Shown here: positions 22,925 through 34,839 of the stretch, piece by piece | Numbering within the stretch: position 1 is the first letter of the stretch | Layout: each line of letters opens with the position of its first letter | NCBI RefSeq assembly: GCF_000972845.2 | Contig: NC_040029.1 | Span: forward strand, 627,421-691,420 | Source of the DNA: Larimichthys crocea | Taxonomy: Eukaryota > Chordata > Actinopteri > Sciaenidae | DNA length: 64,000 nucleotides | Direction: 5' to 3' | The notes under the pieces: model-generated | What the model saw: only the letters and a program-made list of their open reading frames with translations | What the model was told of the DNA's origin: nothing | The model's database searches: none | Position numbers and translations under genes: made by a program

Positions 22925-23092
22925 TTAAAGGTCCAGTGTGTAAGACATAGGAGTATCTATCTATCAAACTCTGATCGAGCAAACATTGAGTTTTACTTAA
23001 GTTTGGAAGAAGAGGTCAAGGAGTGTTCATGTGGTTGCAATCTGCAACTTCACCACTAGGTGTCACTAAATCCAACACACCGGACCTTTAAC
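22925..23092 (+). mobile_element. Family B element B2 with both ends
   Basis: The ends are TTAAAGGTCCAGTGTGTAAG and CACACCGGACCTTTAA, inverted to each other. Near the right end are GGTTGCAATCTGCAACTTCA and CCACTAGGTGTCACTAAATC. At 168 bp this is a deleted copy of a short inverted-repeat element. TTAA lies at both outer borders and could be part of the inverted repeat or a target duplication. Confidence 0.75.
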
Positions 23093-24333
23093 GGATGGAT
23101 ACGGGAATCCGTTTTTTTTTTTTTTGTTTTTTTAAATCGGTCTGCCTCTAAATTTCAGCAAGAAAGCCAAATCCAAATATTCAGTTATTGCCCTCAGAAC
23201 ATTTTGGGGTCATGAAATTGGCTGAGAGTTCCAGGAAAAGCTCGAGAACTGACTTTAAAATAATTAGCTGCGCTGTGGTTTGTGTTTTTCCTGCGGCCCC
23301 TTTTGTTCTTTTCTCAACTGTTGATAATTGTGAAGATTGTTGAACCACATACGGTGTGGCACTCTTCTCTAGTTTCTTACAGCCCATGAAACGTCTTTGG
23401 AGAACTCGTTTTGTACTTCTCGGTTCGTTTTGGATGTTGTCTCGCTCGTATCAGGTGCCTTTGTTATAAAATTTTAATTACACATTTTTATAAAGGCTGA
23501 ATATGCAACAGAAATGTGTTAGTGTCATATCTGTGATTCACACCAAGCTGGAATTAATAGTCCAACTACATGCATACACTATCTGAAAAACGATTTCAGC
23601 ACATCTCCGGATGCTGTTTGTGATTCAAAGAGCGGCGTGCATAATAAACGTCTATTTATTCAAACTCGCACAAAAGAGGCGACTCCTCTCTCCCTGCAGA
23701 TTATGAAACTCACCCAGAGCATATTAAAGAAAATGTGTATTTCACAGTTTGTCTGATGAAAGGGGAGTAAGTGAAAGAAAGAAAACAAGGGAGGATTTAA
23801 AATGAACCCACCTCCTCCGTGCCGCAGAATGCTGTCACCAGTCGTGCTCTGATATCTTGCTTTAGGCCAAGTGAGGACACCTCCACCTGTAACTTAAGAA
23901 AATATACTGTCAGAACTTTCCTCTGCAGCTTACAGTACGTCTTACTGTTGCTGAGTTTGGTAGTTTCTTTAAATACGCTGCACTAAATAGAACAAAACGC
24001 TTCACAATGCCTCTCATTATTCCATTCATACACCAACCCAAGTAATTACATCTATATGCTCGTACTTTGTTCGAGTACGCCGTGATGGGAAATGTAATGG
24101 CGGCCTTTTCCAGTGAAGTATATTTTTAGAGTCGTAGGCAGGAGGTGGATGTGGACCTACGCTCGGCGATCGCTGTAGATACGCCTGCACGTGTCTACAG
24201 CTTCATTTAATCCATGTCGGTAGATGAAAGGTTGGATCGGTTTCTGGTTTTGTACGAGCTGAAACGGGCATTACGAGACAAGAAGCAGCTCTAAGTGCTT
24301 TTAATCGTTTAGTGGATGGTCAGCACGTGTAGT
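23093..24333. other. Unique DNA, nothing recognised
   Basis: A T run lies at about 23,112-23,135. No supported gene. Confidence 0.45.
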
Positions 24334-24371
24334 GGCGTCGTTCAGCTCGCCTCAGGTCCGCCGATGATTGT
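24334..24371 (-). repeat. Outer-end fragment of the long form of family A
   Basis: GGCGTCGTTCAGCTCGCCTC and AGGTCCGCCGATGATT match the outer extension of A7 (42,490-42,530) with a few changes. The body of the element is absent. Confidence 0.45.
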
Positions 24372-24599
24372 CGATATTTAGATTATCCAGGAGGTGGAAG
24401 AAACAATACAGCCAACACGACATTTCACAAACCCGTGGGTGGTGTCATGCAACTCTAGGTCAAAAAACAGGATTCTAGGTGTCATAGTTGTATATAAATG
24501 TCAGAAGCACATACAAGCTCTGACGTGGTGAATGTATCGGCTCTTATAAAGTGTTTTTATGCATAAGCAGGACAAAGAGCTCGACAACAACAACAGCGG

Positions 24600-24690
24600 T
24601 GATGGTGGAGCTGCCATCGAGGACGACGGCCAATTTCGGGGTTCAGTGTTTTTGCTCAAGGACACACCGACGCGTGGCCATGCAGGAAGA
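24600..24690 (-). mobile_element. tRNA-derived SINE body fragment
   Basis: On the minus strand CATGGCCACGCGTCGGTGTG, TCCTTGAGCAAAAACACTGA and ACCCCGAAATTGGCCG follow the order of the fish SINE body that reads GTGTCCTTGAGCAAGACACTGAACCCC. The tRNA-like head is not evident. The 98- and 111-codon frames crossing it are incidental. Confidence 0.55.
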
Positions 24691-25944
24691 AGCCAAGGAC
24701 AGCACACTCCTGAGGCAGAGCCGGCCTGTCAATCAATCATTTCTAGGCTTGATTCACGAGCACAATGGTTTATTGTCAATGTGGTCCACGACCAAAACTC
24801 ACTGGAAAGGCGTGATTTGGGGGTTATTGGTGAGTATGTTGAGTCTGTCCGATGATAGACGTAATCCAGCTCACATCAAACTGTGAGTTGGTATAAAAAT
24901 ATAGATATTGGAGCTGGATTGCTTTGCTGTGATTATGGGAGTGAAAACAACTTAAAGCAGCTGTATTTATGATGTTTTGACGTATTTGAGGGGGGCAAGA
25001 CATCAGCACATCAACTATTACCACCAACTGAGATATAAATGTGAATTTTTAATGCTTGAAATCAAAATAACTTGACAGGAAAGTACACGGGTATAGATTT
25101 ATCCGAGTTGAGGTGAGCGACCTTTATCAAACCATCGGTTTAACACTCACTGGAAGCCGGTGTTAAGAGGAAAAGCTTAAAAATCTGCTGTGGATTCAGC
25201 TTTTCTCTCACCCTGATGGTCAAAATAGAAGTTGGAAGGTGCCGTTATTATTTCTGACCTGCTTCTTTTTATTTCACAAGAGGGCAGCCTTGTTGAAAAC
25301 GTACCCAATTTGAAGCCGTCACTTTATTGTCTGCGGGACGTTTCTGACAGGTACATTTTCCTCCGATGTGTCACGTTAACATTTTCAGGTGAGAGCGAAC
25401 TGAAAGGGATTGTCACCGTCTCACAGTGAAATAAATGGTTCTTTGAGGCCGGCTGCTCTGAAGCAACACACTGAGGACAGCGACGCTCGAAACAGAGAAT
25501 AATGATAAGTTGTCAAACAGCAAAGCAAAGACGATATTTACTTTGGGGATGATTATATATAAAGGAGGGGGGGGTTTATTTTGAAGTGCATGAAGCAATA
25601 CGAGCTCGCCGTGCAGATGAAATCAAAAAGGGAAGAAGTGTTTTTAATAATTGCCAACTCCTCCAACGTGTTTACACTCAACCTTCAAATTGTTTACTCT
25701 CCGTATACAACATCTGCTTGACAGACAATTATATCAATGTGATTAACCCTGTCAGAAGTGATTTTTTTCCACCCCGCTCCCACTCGGTGCAGATTCTCAT
25801 TACGCTTCTCAAACTACAAACTGAGATGAATCAAGTTTTCTATCAACTTCTGTCTTCGTTTAATGTTTTGTGTTCATATCGACTGAGACAGTGTACATAC
25901 GACTTCATCCTAAAGGGATAGTTTAGATATGTTGGGGGTAAATT
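24691..25944. other. Unique DNA, nothing recognised
   Basis: A G run of about nine lies near 25,566. No exon or element is supported. Confidence 0.45.
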
Positions 25945-26905
25945 CGCCAAATATAGACGCCGCTCTAATGTATCTATGTTAAAAATGAGGCATGAGCCGC
26001 AGGTTAATTAGCTTAGCTTAGCATAAAGACTGGAAATTTTTTAATTTTGTGAAGGAAGTTACTGTCTTTATGCTAAGCTAAGCTAATTAACCTTCGGCCG
26101 CAGCTTAATTTTTAACGTACATACATAAACCAGAAACAGACGCCGCTCTAATGTATGTATGTTAAAAATGAGGCATGAGCCGGAGGTTAATTAGCTTAGC
26201 TTAGCATAAAGACTGGAAATTTTTGAATTTTGTGAATTTTATGCTAAGCTAAGCTAATTAACCTCCGGCTGCAGCTTTATTTAACATACATAAACCAGAA
26301 ATATCGACACCGCTCTAATGTATGTGTGTTAAAAATGAAGCTACAGCTTGAGGTTAATTAGCTTAGCTTAACATAAAGACAGTAACTTCCTTCACAAAAT
26401 TCAAAAATTTCCAGTCTTTATGCTAAGCTAAGCTAATTAACCTTCGGTTGTTGCTTCATTTTTAACATACATAAATTAGAGCGGCGTCTGTTTCTGGTTA
26501 ATGTATGTTAAAAAGCTGGAGGTTAATTAGCTTAGCTTAGCATAAAGACGAAGGAAGTTACTGTCTTTATGCTAAGCTAAGCTAATTAACCTTCGGCTGC
26601 AGGTTCATTTTTAACGCACATACATTAACCAGAAATATTGACACCACTCTAATGTATGTAAAAATGAAAGTTACAGCCGGAGGTTAATTAGCTTAGCTTA
26701 GCATAAAGACAAGAAACAGGGCTAGCTGCACCAGGCCAAGAAAAAAAATCATACACACAAACCCAGTGGTATACCAAGTTTTTAAAAAAGTTAGCTTAGC
26801 ATAAAGATTGCTCAAAGATGACAAAATTAAAAAATATATCTTTTTCTAGTTTAATGAAAAACATATATAATGCTAAGCTAAGCTAACTTTATAAACTTGT
26901 TATGC
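25945..26905. repeat. Serial hairpin array built on GGTTAATTAGCTTAGCTTAG arms
   Basis: Four full hairpins lie at about 26,002-26,092, 26,185-26,263, 26,352-26,442 and 26,520-26,592. Each has a left arm reading GGTTAATTAGCTTAGCTTAG then CATAAAGAC, and the inverse as right arm, around loops of roughly 20-36 bases. A further left arm lies at 26,681-26,710, and a looser pair (TTAGCTTAGCATAAAG/ATGCTAAGCTAAGCTAA) at 26,790-26,887. Spacers carry CAGAAACAGACGCCGCTCTA-type sequence. The loop and spacer orientation flips along the array. Confidence 0.92.
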
Positions 26906-28879
26906 CACCAATATTAAATTTATGACATGAATTAGTCAAAAACAATCAAAATAGTTGTATCTTGAAACAAATAAATATATGATCAACAAAGTTTAAAAGT
27001 ACTTATTTAATATCCTATCCTGTTATTATTGGAGCTACTACTGAGCTTGTTTTTGGTGTGATTCATTTAATTATATTAGACAGGAACAGATGAAACGAGG
27101 ATCGTGAAATCCAAACATAGACCGGCCAAAAACAGCATTTGTGCCCTCACAGGTGTCCAAAAACTGCTAATATCCTCCTTTATTAAGCAAGATTTTATAT
27201 TTTTATGACCTACCCCTTTTGTGCCGTCTTTTATTATTAAGCAAACATCTCATTAATTTAATATTTACCAAGGTTAATCACTGCAGATGAGATATTCTGA
27301 ATGTTATTGGTAAAACAAATATCTGAGATATAAGATCCAAACTCTGACACCTCTCCCATGTTGTGATCTGCGAAGTCGACTCTGCTTATCAGCAAAACGG
27401 GCCAAGTCTTGTAAGCAGCCAGCTGGTGCCTGAGAGTTGCCCAAAACTTTTCCGAGCCAACCCGGTTTTCTTTGCCACGACACTCCGAAGCCAAAACACA
27501 CATCTGATGACTGCGGCCAACACGGCGAAACGAAGAGAGGGAAAAACTAAACAGAGAATTATGAAATAAATTGAAGATTAATGTAATTTTTGTCCGTGTG
27601 TTCGGTCTGTTTATCCAGCAGCCTTTGTTTCTCTTTTCAGTCCTAATTTGTCTGTACAGTGAAATAATTCATAGCGGCACCCGCTGTGAAATAATCTAAG
27701 TAAACTCAGAGCGATGTAACGAATCCAAATTTTATCCGACTAAAACCTAATTTGGCTCAGGAGCGAGGACGTAGAGCACAACTCAAACCTGCAAGGGATC
27801 AGATATAATCTCCAGAACATGCTGGGACTTTTTCAGCACCTCGATTGTGATTCGAAACAAGACCATGTTGCTCATCAGTTGGCCTATTTGGCAACACGAC
27901 GGTCTTACAAGGAAAAGCAGGAGCCCTATAGCCTGTGCCCAATTACCTCAAATCCACAAGCGAGTTTCATCCCCAAGGGTTGTCAAGACCTTATTCATTT
28001 TTAATGGGGGACATGGGAGTTATGGCCTTTTTATTTGGCTATCGCTGCGGACACACACGTTTGTACATCGCCTCGACAAAATGAATTCATTTACACGTTT
28101 GCTTGAATCTGTCTTAGAGCAAGATTTCATGTAAAATTTTAACATTTACTTCAAATATTTTGTTGACAGAATTTGTACGGAGGCCTCAGGTGTCTTATTT
28201 CTTTTTTTTTTTTTTAAAAAGGTGTAAAAATAATTTTCCGCAGTTCAGCTTCAATTTGAAATAATAAAAACAGCTGAACTTTAAATTCCCCTCAGGTTGT
28301 CGTCCAAACGAGCGTATGAGCAGACTTTTATCACCATCAAAAAAAAAAAAAAAAGCAATCTAGAGACGACCAGGGATGTATTGAGCTCACTTTTTATTGC
28401 GTCGTGCAGAGCTCCACATCTGAGGCGGTTCAAGCAACAAGATGCGTTTTCAGCGACAGCAATCAAATTAATAAGGCAGGCGTTACAGACTAAATGTGGC
28501 GGTGTGCGATTAAACACTCAGAGTTTAAGAAGTTTGAGTGAATCCTTTAATAACGCTGCAAATTTGTAGTACAAATATAATTTTAAGGAGCTGCATCATC
28601 TGCTCTAACGGTGTGAAGTCCCTGCAGATATCACAGTAACTCTCTGCACTGATACAAATACTAATAACAGTGTGAAACTGAGCTTTTTCCTCTCTTCATG
28701 TTTGTCCACAGAGAGGTCAGAGGTCACGGGCGGCTCAAGGACACCGCAGCAGAGTTGATACGAGCTCATGAAGCTGTGGTTAAAAAAGGTCAGCCGAGAA
28801 CGAGATGTAATTTATCACCACGGGGAAACATAATGTAGGAGTGGAAGAGCCTACGAGCTCCTATATCATTCACAGGGCT
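26906..28879. other. AT-rich unique DNA, nothing recognised
   Basis: A T run lies at about 28,202 and an A run at about 28,340. Short opposing frames only. Confidence 0.45.
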
Positions 28880-29215
28880 CGGTTAGAAGTAGTTTTTTAT
28901 TAATTTGAACTCCTACAGCCACTTTGTGTCACTTTTCTAACAGATTTTACAACGTTTTGATGCTACACTGACTTGTAATCAGGTGATTTATAGAGTTTTC
29001 TGGCAGTGTCATGCCAGAACAGGAGCTGAGCAATGTAACCGGGCGCAACAGCCTCTATGGACGTGATGGCAGAGGCTAGGAGACCCAAGAGGATGCTGAG
29101 TGAGGAAGCTGGAAGAGGAAAATCTGGGACTGACTTTTAGTCGTTGGCGGGAGCTTGGTGAAATAAAAGCCCGAGCTGGGCTTCTTGCTGTTGGACTAGT
29201 AAGTAGCCGGCTGTT
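28880..29215 (+). pseudogene. Family I transposon-like fragment with RWREL remnant
   Basis: AAGAGGATGCTGAGTGAGGA encodes KRMLSEE, and after a frame change a plus frame reads LTFSRWRELGEIKA. This resembles the basic-rich then RWREL..K motif of degenerate transposon-encoded proteins that are frequent in fish. The segment GTGTCATGCCAGAACAGGAG to TGTTGGACTAGTAAG is shared with 21,165-21,300 on the other strand and in part with 29,545-29,690. Broken by frameshift; no product expected. Confidence 0.4.
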
Positions 29216-29499
29216 ATGTCTTGTGTGCTTGATGTTTGGACGTTTACAGCTGTCCGTATTTACCACAGTGGGATTACTCTCTGAAACTGGCGGCACTAAA
29301 TTCTGCCTTTCTGGATAATGTTGCTTTAAATTGATCATGAATATGTATTTTATGCTTCAGTTAGTCAGGAGATATTATAATTCACTGGTAAATCAGCCAA
29401 ATTAGATGGAGATCATTCTCCCTTAAATCAAACCACACAAACAAAAACAAAATCATTTCAAGGTGAGACGAGTTACATCTGTTTCTTAAAGCCAAGATT

Positions 29500-29700
29500 A
29501 AGCAACTTTTATACCATAAAATAAGAGATTTTTAATTATTTTGATGCTACGCTGACGTGAATTACGTCTCTGTTATTCTGGTGGTGTTTGTACCACAAGA
29601 TCGAGATCCAGGATGTGGGGTATATCAGTGTCGTGCCAGAACCTGAGCTAGGTTCAACAGTCTTTATGGCCAGAGCCGGTGCCGGAGGTGATATTTTCAT
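29500..29700 (+). repeat. Family I, partial copy
   Basis: TTTTGATGCTACGCTGACGT and GTGTCGTGCCAGAACCTGAG parallel TTTTGATGCTACACTGACTT and GTGTCATGCCAGAACAGGAG at 28,956-29,025, with a different middle. Confidence 0.5.
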
Positions 29701-30855
29701 AATTTAAAAGCATCAATGCAGAAGTACTTTAAGTAAAACAGATGCCGATGGCAACGTGTGAATTAAACATTTGAGTTAACTGACATAAAAACTCAACTTT
29801 TAAGGAGGGAAAATGAAAACTAAGTGAAATAATATCACGTACTAACTAAAATAAATGTTTTATTCTTCATCAATTTAGTCAAATTTGCCAACACGACAAG
29901 CATGGCAAGGCGTTGCTGGATGTTTACTGAGGCTGTGGATTGGAAAACATCCTCGGAGACGGAGTTGATAAGTCAGATTCTTGCTATTCAGTTGCTTTTC
30001 CTACCTCTTTCAACTCCCATATGTGTACCTCGCTAAACAAACTAAACACCACTATTTTAGGTCATCACACACTCAAATGGAAAAGTAATTGTGTGTAAAG
30101 CGTGCTCGGTTCCATTCATGTAATAACAAGCATTGGGGATGCAGTTTGGAGGCCAACAATCTAAATCGAATCTGGTACTTTACCCTTAAACGTTTCCCTC
30201 GCAGGCCGTACTCTCCATAGAGCATTGATACAGATCAGACAGAATTGGAGAGGATAAAGTTCAGCAATGAGGGAGTTTTTTTTTCCTCTTCATCTCATCT
30301 GTGGTTGATGGTGATTCTCTCATACATGCTTGGCTGCCATGTACAGCACCACACTGCCACTAATGTCTATCCTTTTCACTGATGGAGAAGCTGCTTAGCA
30401 AGAGATACTCCACACAGTTTGATCTTTAGACTTGCAAACAATATTTCCTTTCGAGTCGAGTGTCAAGTTGAGATAATCCCCTTTCATTTATCTGTTAAGA
30501 CACGCAGGCAGACATCGATATGAGAAAATATGAATAAAATGTAGAGGTAGAGACTGCATATATTTATTCATAACTCACTTTGACTGACAGTATCACACCG
30601 CCACATCTGATCAAATGCAGAACGTGCTACTGAATTAGTAATAAGATGGGAGCAAATGTACGAAACCTAAAAGGCATTTGCTTCTCAGCACCACAGCAAA
30701 GTCAGAAGGTGACAGATAATTGGCTTGTTAGTATCAGGGATGACTGAACAGGTCCGCAAGGTACTGGTGCAAGAGCCCACGGACCAAACCCGAAGTGTGA
30801 AGTGAGAGTAATGTTTCTTTTTGGAAAGTTAAGCGACCACAAAAAGATGGAAAAC
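29701..30855. other. Unique DNA, nothing recognised
   Basis: No gene, RNA or element is recognised. Confidence 0.45.
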
Positions 30856-31665
30856 GACCAGAGAAAGAGACAAAACAACCACAGAGAAACACAAAACCAC
30901 AAAGAAACAAAACCACAGAGACACAAAACAACCTCAAAGAAACACAAAATAACCACAGAGAAACACAAGACAACCTCAAAGAAACACAAAACAACCTCAA
31001 AGAGAAACAAAACAACCACAGAGAAACACAAAACGACCACAAAGAAACACAAAACGACCACAAAGAAACACAAAACGACCACAGAGAAACACAAAACAAC
31101 CACAAAGAGAAACACAAAACAACCACAAAGAGAAACACAAAACAACCACAGAGAAACACAAAACAACCACAAAGAGAAACAAAACGCCTCAAAGAAAACA
31201 CAAACAACCACAAGAACACAAAACCGACCACAAAGAAACACAAACAACCACAAAAACAAAACAACCACAAGAGAACAAAACAGCACAAAGAAACACAAAA
31301 ACCCACCAGAAAACACAAAACAACCACAGAACACAAACGACCACAAAGAAACACAAACACCACAAAGAAACACAAAACCACCAAGAGAAACAAAACAACC
31401 ACAAAGAAACACAAAGACCACAAAAACAAAGCACCTACAAGAAACACAAAACAAAACAAGCGACAAAGGAAACACACCGACCACAAAGAAACACAAACGA
31501 CCACAAAGAGAAACAAAACAACCACAAAGAAAAACAAACACCAAAAAAACAAAAAACAAAACCCACAAAAACACAAACAAACCGACAAGAAAAAACAACC
31601 AAAACACAACACAAAGAAACACAAAACGACCACAAGAAACACAAAACAACACAAACGCTTCACTA
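30856..31665 (+). repeat. A/C-rich 21-bp minisatellite
   Basis: The core unit is close to CCACAAAGAAACACAAAACGA, with CAGAGAAAC and AAAGAGAAAC variants. The plus strand is almost pure A and C with scattered G and hardly any T. The first half is regular; from about 31,190 many units have lost single bases. The 21-base period keeps frames open, producing 300- to 359-codon frames of Lys/Thr/Gln/Asn-rich or Phe/Val/Cys/Leu-rich low-complexity peptide that I reject as genes. Confidence 0.95.
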
Positions 31666-31671
31666 CAATCA

Positions 31672-31793
31672 CACATCCACCAGTCGAACAACGACACAGC
31701 CTGACATTCATCAGGAGCGGTTTGAGGTCCAGTCTCTTTGCTCAAGGACACTTCAACAACCTTCCGGCAACGAGCAACCATCCGATTACTAGA
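31672..31793 (-). mobile_element. tRNA-derived SINE remnant next to the minisatellite
   Basis: On the minus strand AGTAATCGGATGGTTGCTCG, TTGAAGTGTCCTTGAGCAAA, GACTGGACCTCAAACCGCTC and CTGATGAATGTCAGGC follow the usual fish SINE order: tRNA-like B-box region, then GTGTCCTTGAGCAA, then CCTCAAACCGCTCCTGATGA. The 21-bp array starts within 10 bases of its 3' side. Confidence 0.65.
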
Positions 31794-32779
31794 GAAACCG
31801 TCCCTTACACTTTAATGCAAGGCGGCCTCCACTTTTCCAGGTGAGGTCATGTCCTTCTGATGTTAAAACCAGAGGACATTCATTTATTTCTGAACTACAA
31901 ACCTCCTCTATTATACAGCTTAACCTTACTTGAAATCTATCAAGAAAATCCTCACAGGTAAACATTTCATGTTTTTTTTTTCCAACATGGTTGTAAAACA
32001 AATGTCACTCAAAGAGACAAACACAACAATCAAATCAAGAAAAGAAAAAAATCTAATTCTGGATGACATATTGTTCATTTTATCAGCTTTACCACGGTGT
32101 GTCCGCACAAAGGGAAACAGACTCGCTGAAGGCGGAGAGGTTGCTTCCATTAACGTCCCCCTGTTAGCGCTCTGTTCTAGCTCTGAAGCAATATCCATGA
32201 CACAAATGATTAATGTGAGCATGACATGTAATGTTTTATATTGCCCCATGAAAGTTTTATAAAGTCACCAACCAAAAAAAGAAAAAAAAAAAAGAGAGAG
32301 AAACGGCGGTTTCCAGACACAGCTGTGCTATTCATAGAAATTATTAATGAGATCGATAATGCACGGGCCGATTTTTATGTATTCCGGGTGGCAAATATCC
32401 AGTCACCTGGCAACGCGTTCGTTATATTTAATTAAATACGAGTGCGTCTCGAGAGAAAAAGGAAGGTGACGGGTGGGAAAGTCAGCTCAGCAAAAGTTAA
32501 GATGCATCAAGGTCACCCCGCGGCGCACAACATAATGCGAACGACCAGTAAACACTACCCTGACAATGGAGGGCAGGGTGCCAACAGTGCTTCTATCAGC
32601 CGTTTTTTACACCACACCTGGACGTTAAAAACGATTATAGGGCCGATTAGGTCCAAATTAAGCCCAACAAAATCAGAAAACAGTGTGGTGATAATTTAGA
32701 GGCTGCAAAGGAGTACAAAAAACACGTTGTTATGCCAGTGTGAAAAGTTTTGGTGAGGTTTTCCGTATCCACCTCGAAA
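31794..32779. other. Unique DNA with a candidate regulatory block at 32,300-32,470
   Basis: The block with TTCATAGAAATTATTAATGA, ATCGATAATGCACGGGCCGA and TATATTTAATTAAATACGAG is complex, repeat-free and rich in homeodomain-type cores. Composition only; function not shown. Confidence 0.3.
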
Positions 32780-32946
32780 TCCTGCATAACTTTAAGCCTT
32801 AATATAATGTGAACAGGTGAGTTGTATATAAATTCACCCTCAGTACAGTTGTCATGAACGGGGAAATTAGCTACAGAGACCAAAACTGTTTTTTGTACCA
32901 GGCTGTAAACATGTTTATTTCTGCTGTGAAACATGGAGACTTATGG
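32780..32946 (+). repeat. Family A, copy A5 (truncated)
   Basis: Starts with CCTGCATAACTTTAAGCCTT and continues through the GTGAGTTGTATATAAATTC landmark to GGAGACTTATGG. It then stops before the CACTTCTGGAGCCAGCC segment. Confidence 0.85.
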
Positions 32947-34460
32947 TTTTCCACAAAGGAATCAGGACGTTGCAACATTTTAATCAACATGCAACGATAT
33001 TTGTTGGCATATCGAACAGCAAAATCTGATAAAATCACAAATTAATAGTTTCCTCAACTTTAATTCGTTGCTTATAAGTCATTAATATTGGACTTCTTGC
33101 TTTATGAAGCACAACCCAACCTCCTAATTTACGTTTAGGAGGCTAAAATTCACTTGCTTAACATAATACAGCAATTCAATAAACCTGGAGACTAAAAGAT
33201 TAAGACTTTTTAGATAATAAAGCAACTTAACATGATTTATTTAGGCACAAATGAAGACTTAATCCTGTCATTCATCTGAAAAACATAAAAATTTGTGATG
33301 TGATCTCAAGATTTGAGGAAAAAGAAGACGTAACTGCGTTTTAAGAGTTTAAAAAAAAGTGATTTTTGAACTATAGGAAGGATGCCGACTCAAAACCTGA
33401 CATCAGGCAGCAAGAATATCAACATGAGCTATATTTATCTATTATTTACCCACGTGAAGATCTTTCATCATCGCGTCCACATTCTTCTCTTGATGACTCA
33501 CGGATCGACTTGAATGTCTGAGCGCCTCGATCCAAACGAGCTTTTTCTCTAATTACCCCGCTCCCAGATTTTATTTTTACCAGAAAATATGCTCGCATCG
33601 CTGTAAAACCTCCTTAGGCAAATTCACTGTATCCACAAAAGTTGGTCTGACAGCTCCAGTTTTTTTTTTTCCCCCTCTCTCCGTTTGATGATTTCTTGGC
33701 TGTGGTGCTCGTGTTTGCAAATCCAGGCTAAGATTACAGAAATAACACATTAATTCGGGTATAGATGGATTTTCTTTCACTCCCATAGGTTCTCAAATTT
33801 TTTTGCATTCAGCAGCTGGAGCTGATTTATTTTTAGGCATTCATCTCTTACCTGCTGAGTGTTTATCTAAAAGTTATGTCTGTGCTGGTTTTAGATTTAA
33901 ACCCATGTCCTAAATCTCCTTTCTACCTGCCGACGTGGGTCAAAGCTCTTAATGAGGATGTATTCTCGATTCTCATATTGTTAGTGTAACCAGCATTGTT
34001 TGTGCCAACTTATTCAATCTGCATAGCTCAAATTATTTATAATTAGCGCATTATTTGCGTCCCCGGGTCACAGCCAAACTGCTTAATTACAAACATCAAT
34101 TTACAAGAAAAGCAGCATCCAAAATATCTCCACGCCGAGGCTGAGGACGATTTGATTCCAGCATTGTTTTGATTTATTTCTTATTTTATGTCTGTTTGAA
34201 GGTTTTATTCACACTCGGGGGGGAGAAAAAGAAGCTTGCTAAACTATGGAGAGGGAAATAAACATCCCCAACACAACACTCTGCTTTGCAGCTATAAACT
34301 TATTTACATAAGTACACTTATTTTACAGATTAAAAATAAAGAAATGAGTCTGCAGGCAACGACAATGTCACCTTTCACCTCAGACACTCGAGAAAGGGAG
34401 CATCATCTGACCGTGACAGTGAGGAGTGGTTCGTTTTGGCACAGTGTGCGGTTCTCTAAA
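32947..34460. other. Unique DNA, nothing recognised
   Basis: A T run lies near 33,660. No exon or known repeat is supported. A 144-codon plus frame beginning at 34,236 runs into the LINE remnant in the wrong frame and is not a gene. Confidence 0.45.
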
Positions 34461-34474
34461 AGGACATCTATGCC

Positions 34475-34634
34475 CGACGCTGCAAAAATAAGGCTTGGAG
34501 AGTCATTAAGGATCCCAACCAGCCGGATAACAGCCTCTTCTCCCTGCTGTGATCAGGAAGGCGGCTCCGGATACACCAGGCCAGCACTCAGAGGCTCAGG
34601 AAGAGCTGCAACCCTCAGGTCACTGAGCCTAAAT
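34475..34634 (+). pseudogene. Decayed C-terminus of a LINE ORF2
   Basis: The frame through 34,496 reads RRCKNKAWRVIKDPNQP, then DNSLFSLL, a stop, SGRRLRIHQAST, QRLRKSCNPQV. This matches the family pattern just after the reverse transcriptase in many animal non-LTR elements: a R..KDP..P..SLF..LLPSGRRLR..(R)..RLR.SF.PQ series. The stop replaces the Pro of LLPSGRR. No other part of the element was found upstream. Confidence 0.7.
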
Positions 34635-34839
34635 GAGGACGCAGCCGAGGACCTGATTACTGATTATTAGTATCAGTACTAATTATTCAGTTTCATTAGG
34701 AATGCAACATAGGAGCTGATGCAAATACATTTAGTTATTATATGTGACTAATACATTTAATTTAATTAAACAGATTTCAAATAATTTGCATAATAGTGAA
34801 GCTAATATCACAAAATGTTATCCTTGTATAGCCTGTTAG

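Noticed and set aside
24551..24886. Overlapping 98- and 111-codon frames
   Set aside because: They cross a SINE body on its reverse strand; no coding signal beyond the absence of stops.
30702..31781. Open frames of 300-359 codons on both strands
   Set aside because: They are produced by a 21-bp tandem repeat lacking stop codons in several frames; the peptides are low-complexity and shift-equivalent.
34236..34670. 144-codon plus-strand frame
   Set aside because: It crosses the LINE remnant in a different frame from the one that matches LINE proteins; the rest has no resemblance to any family.
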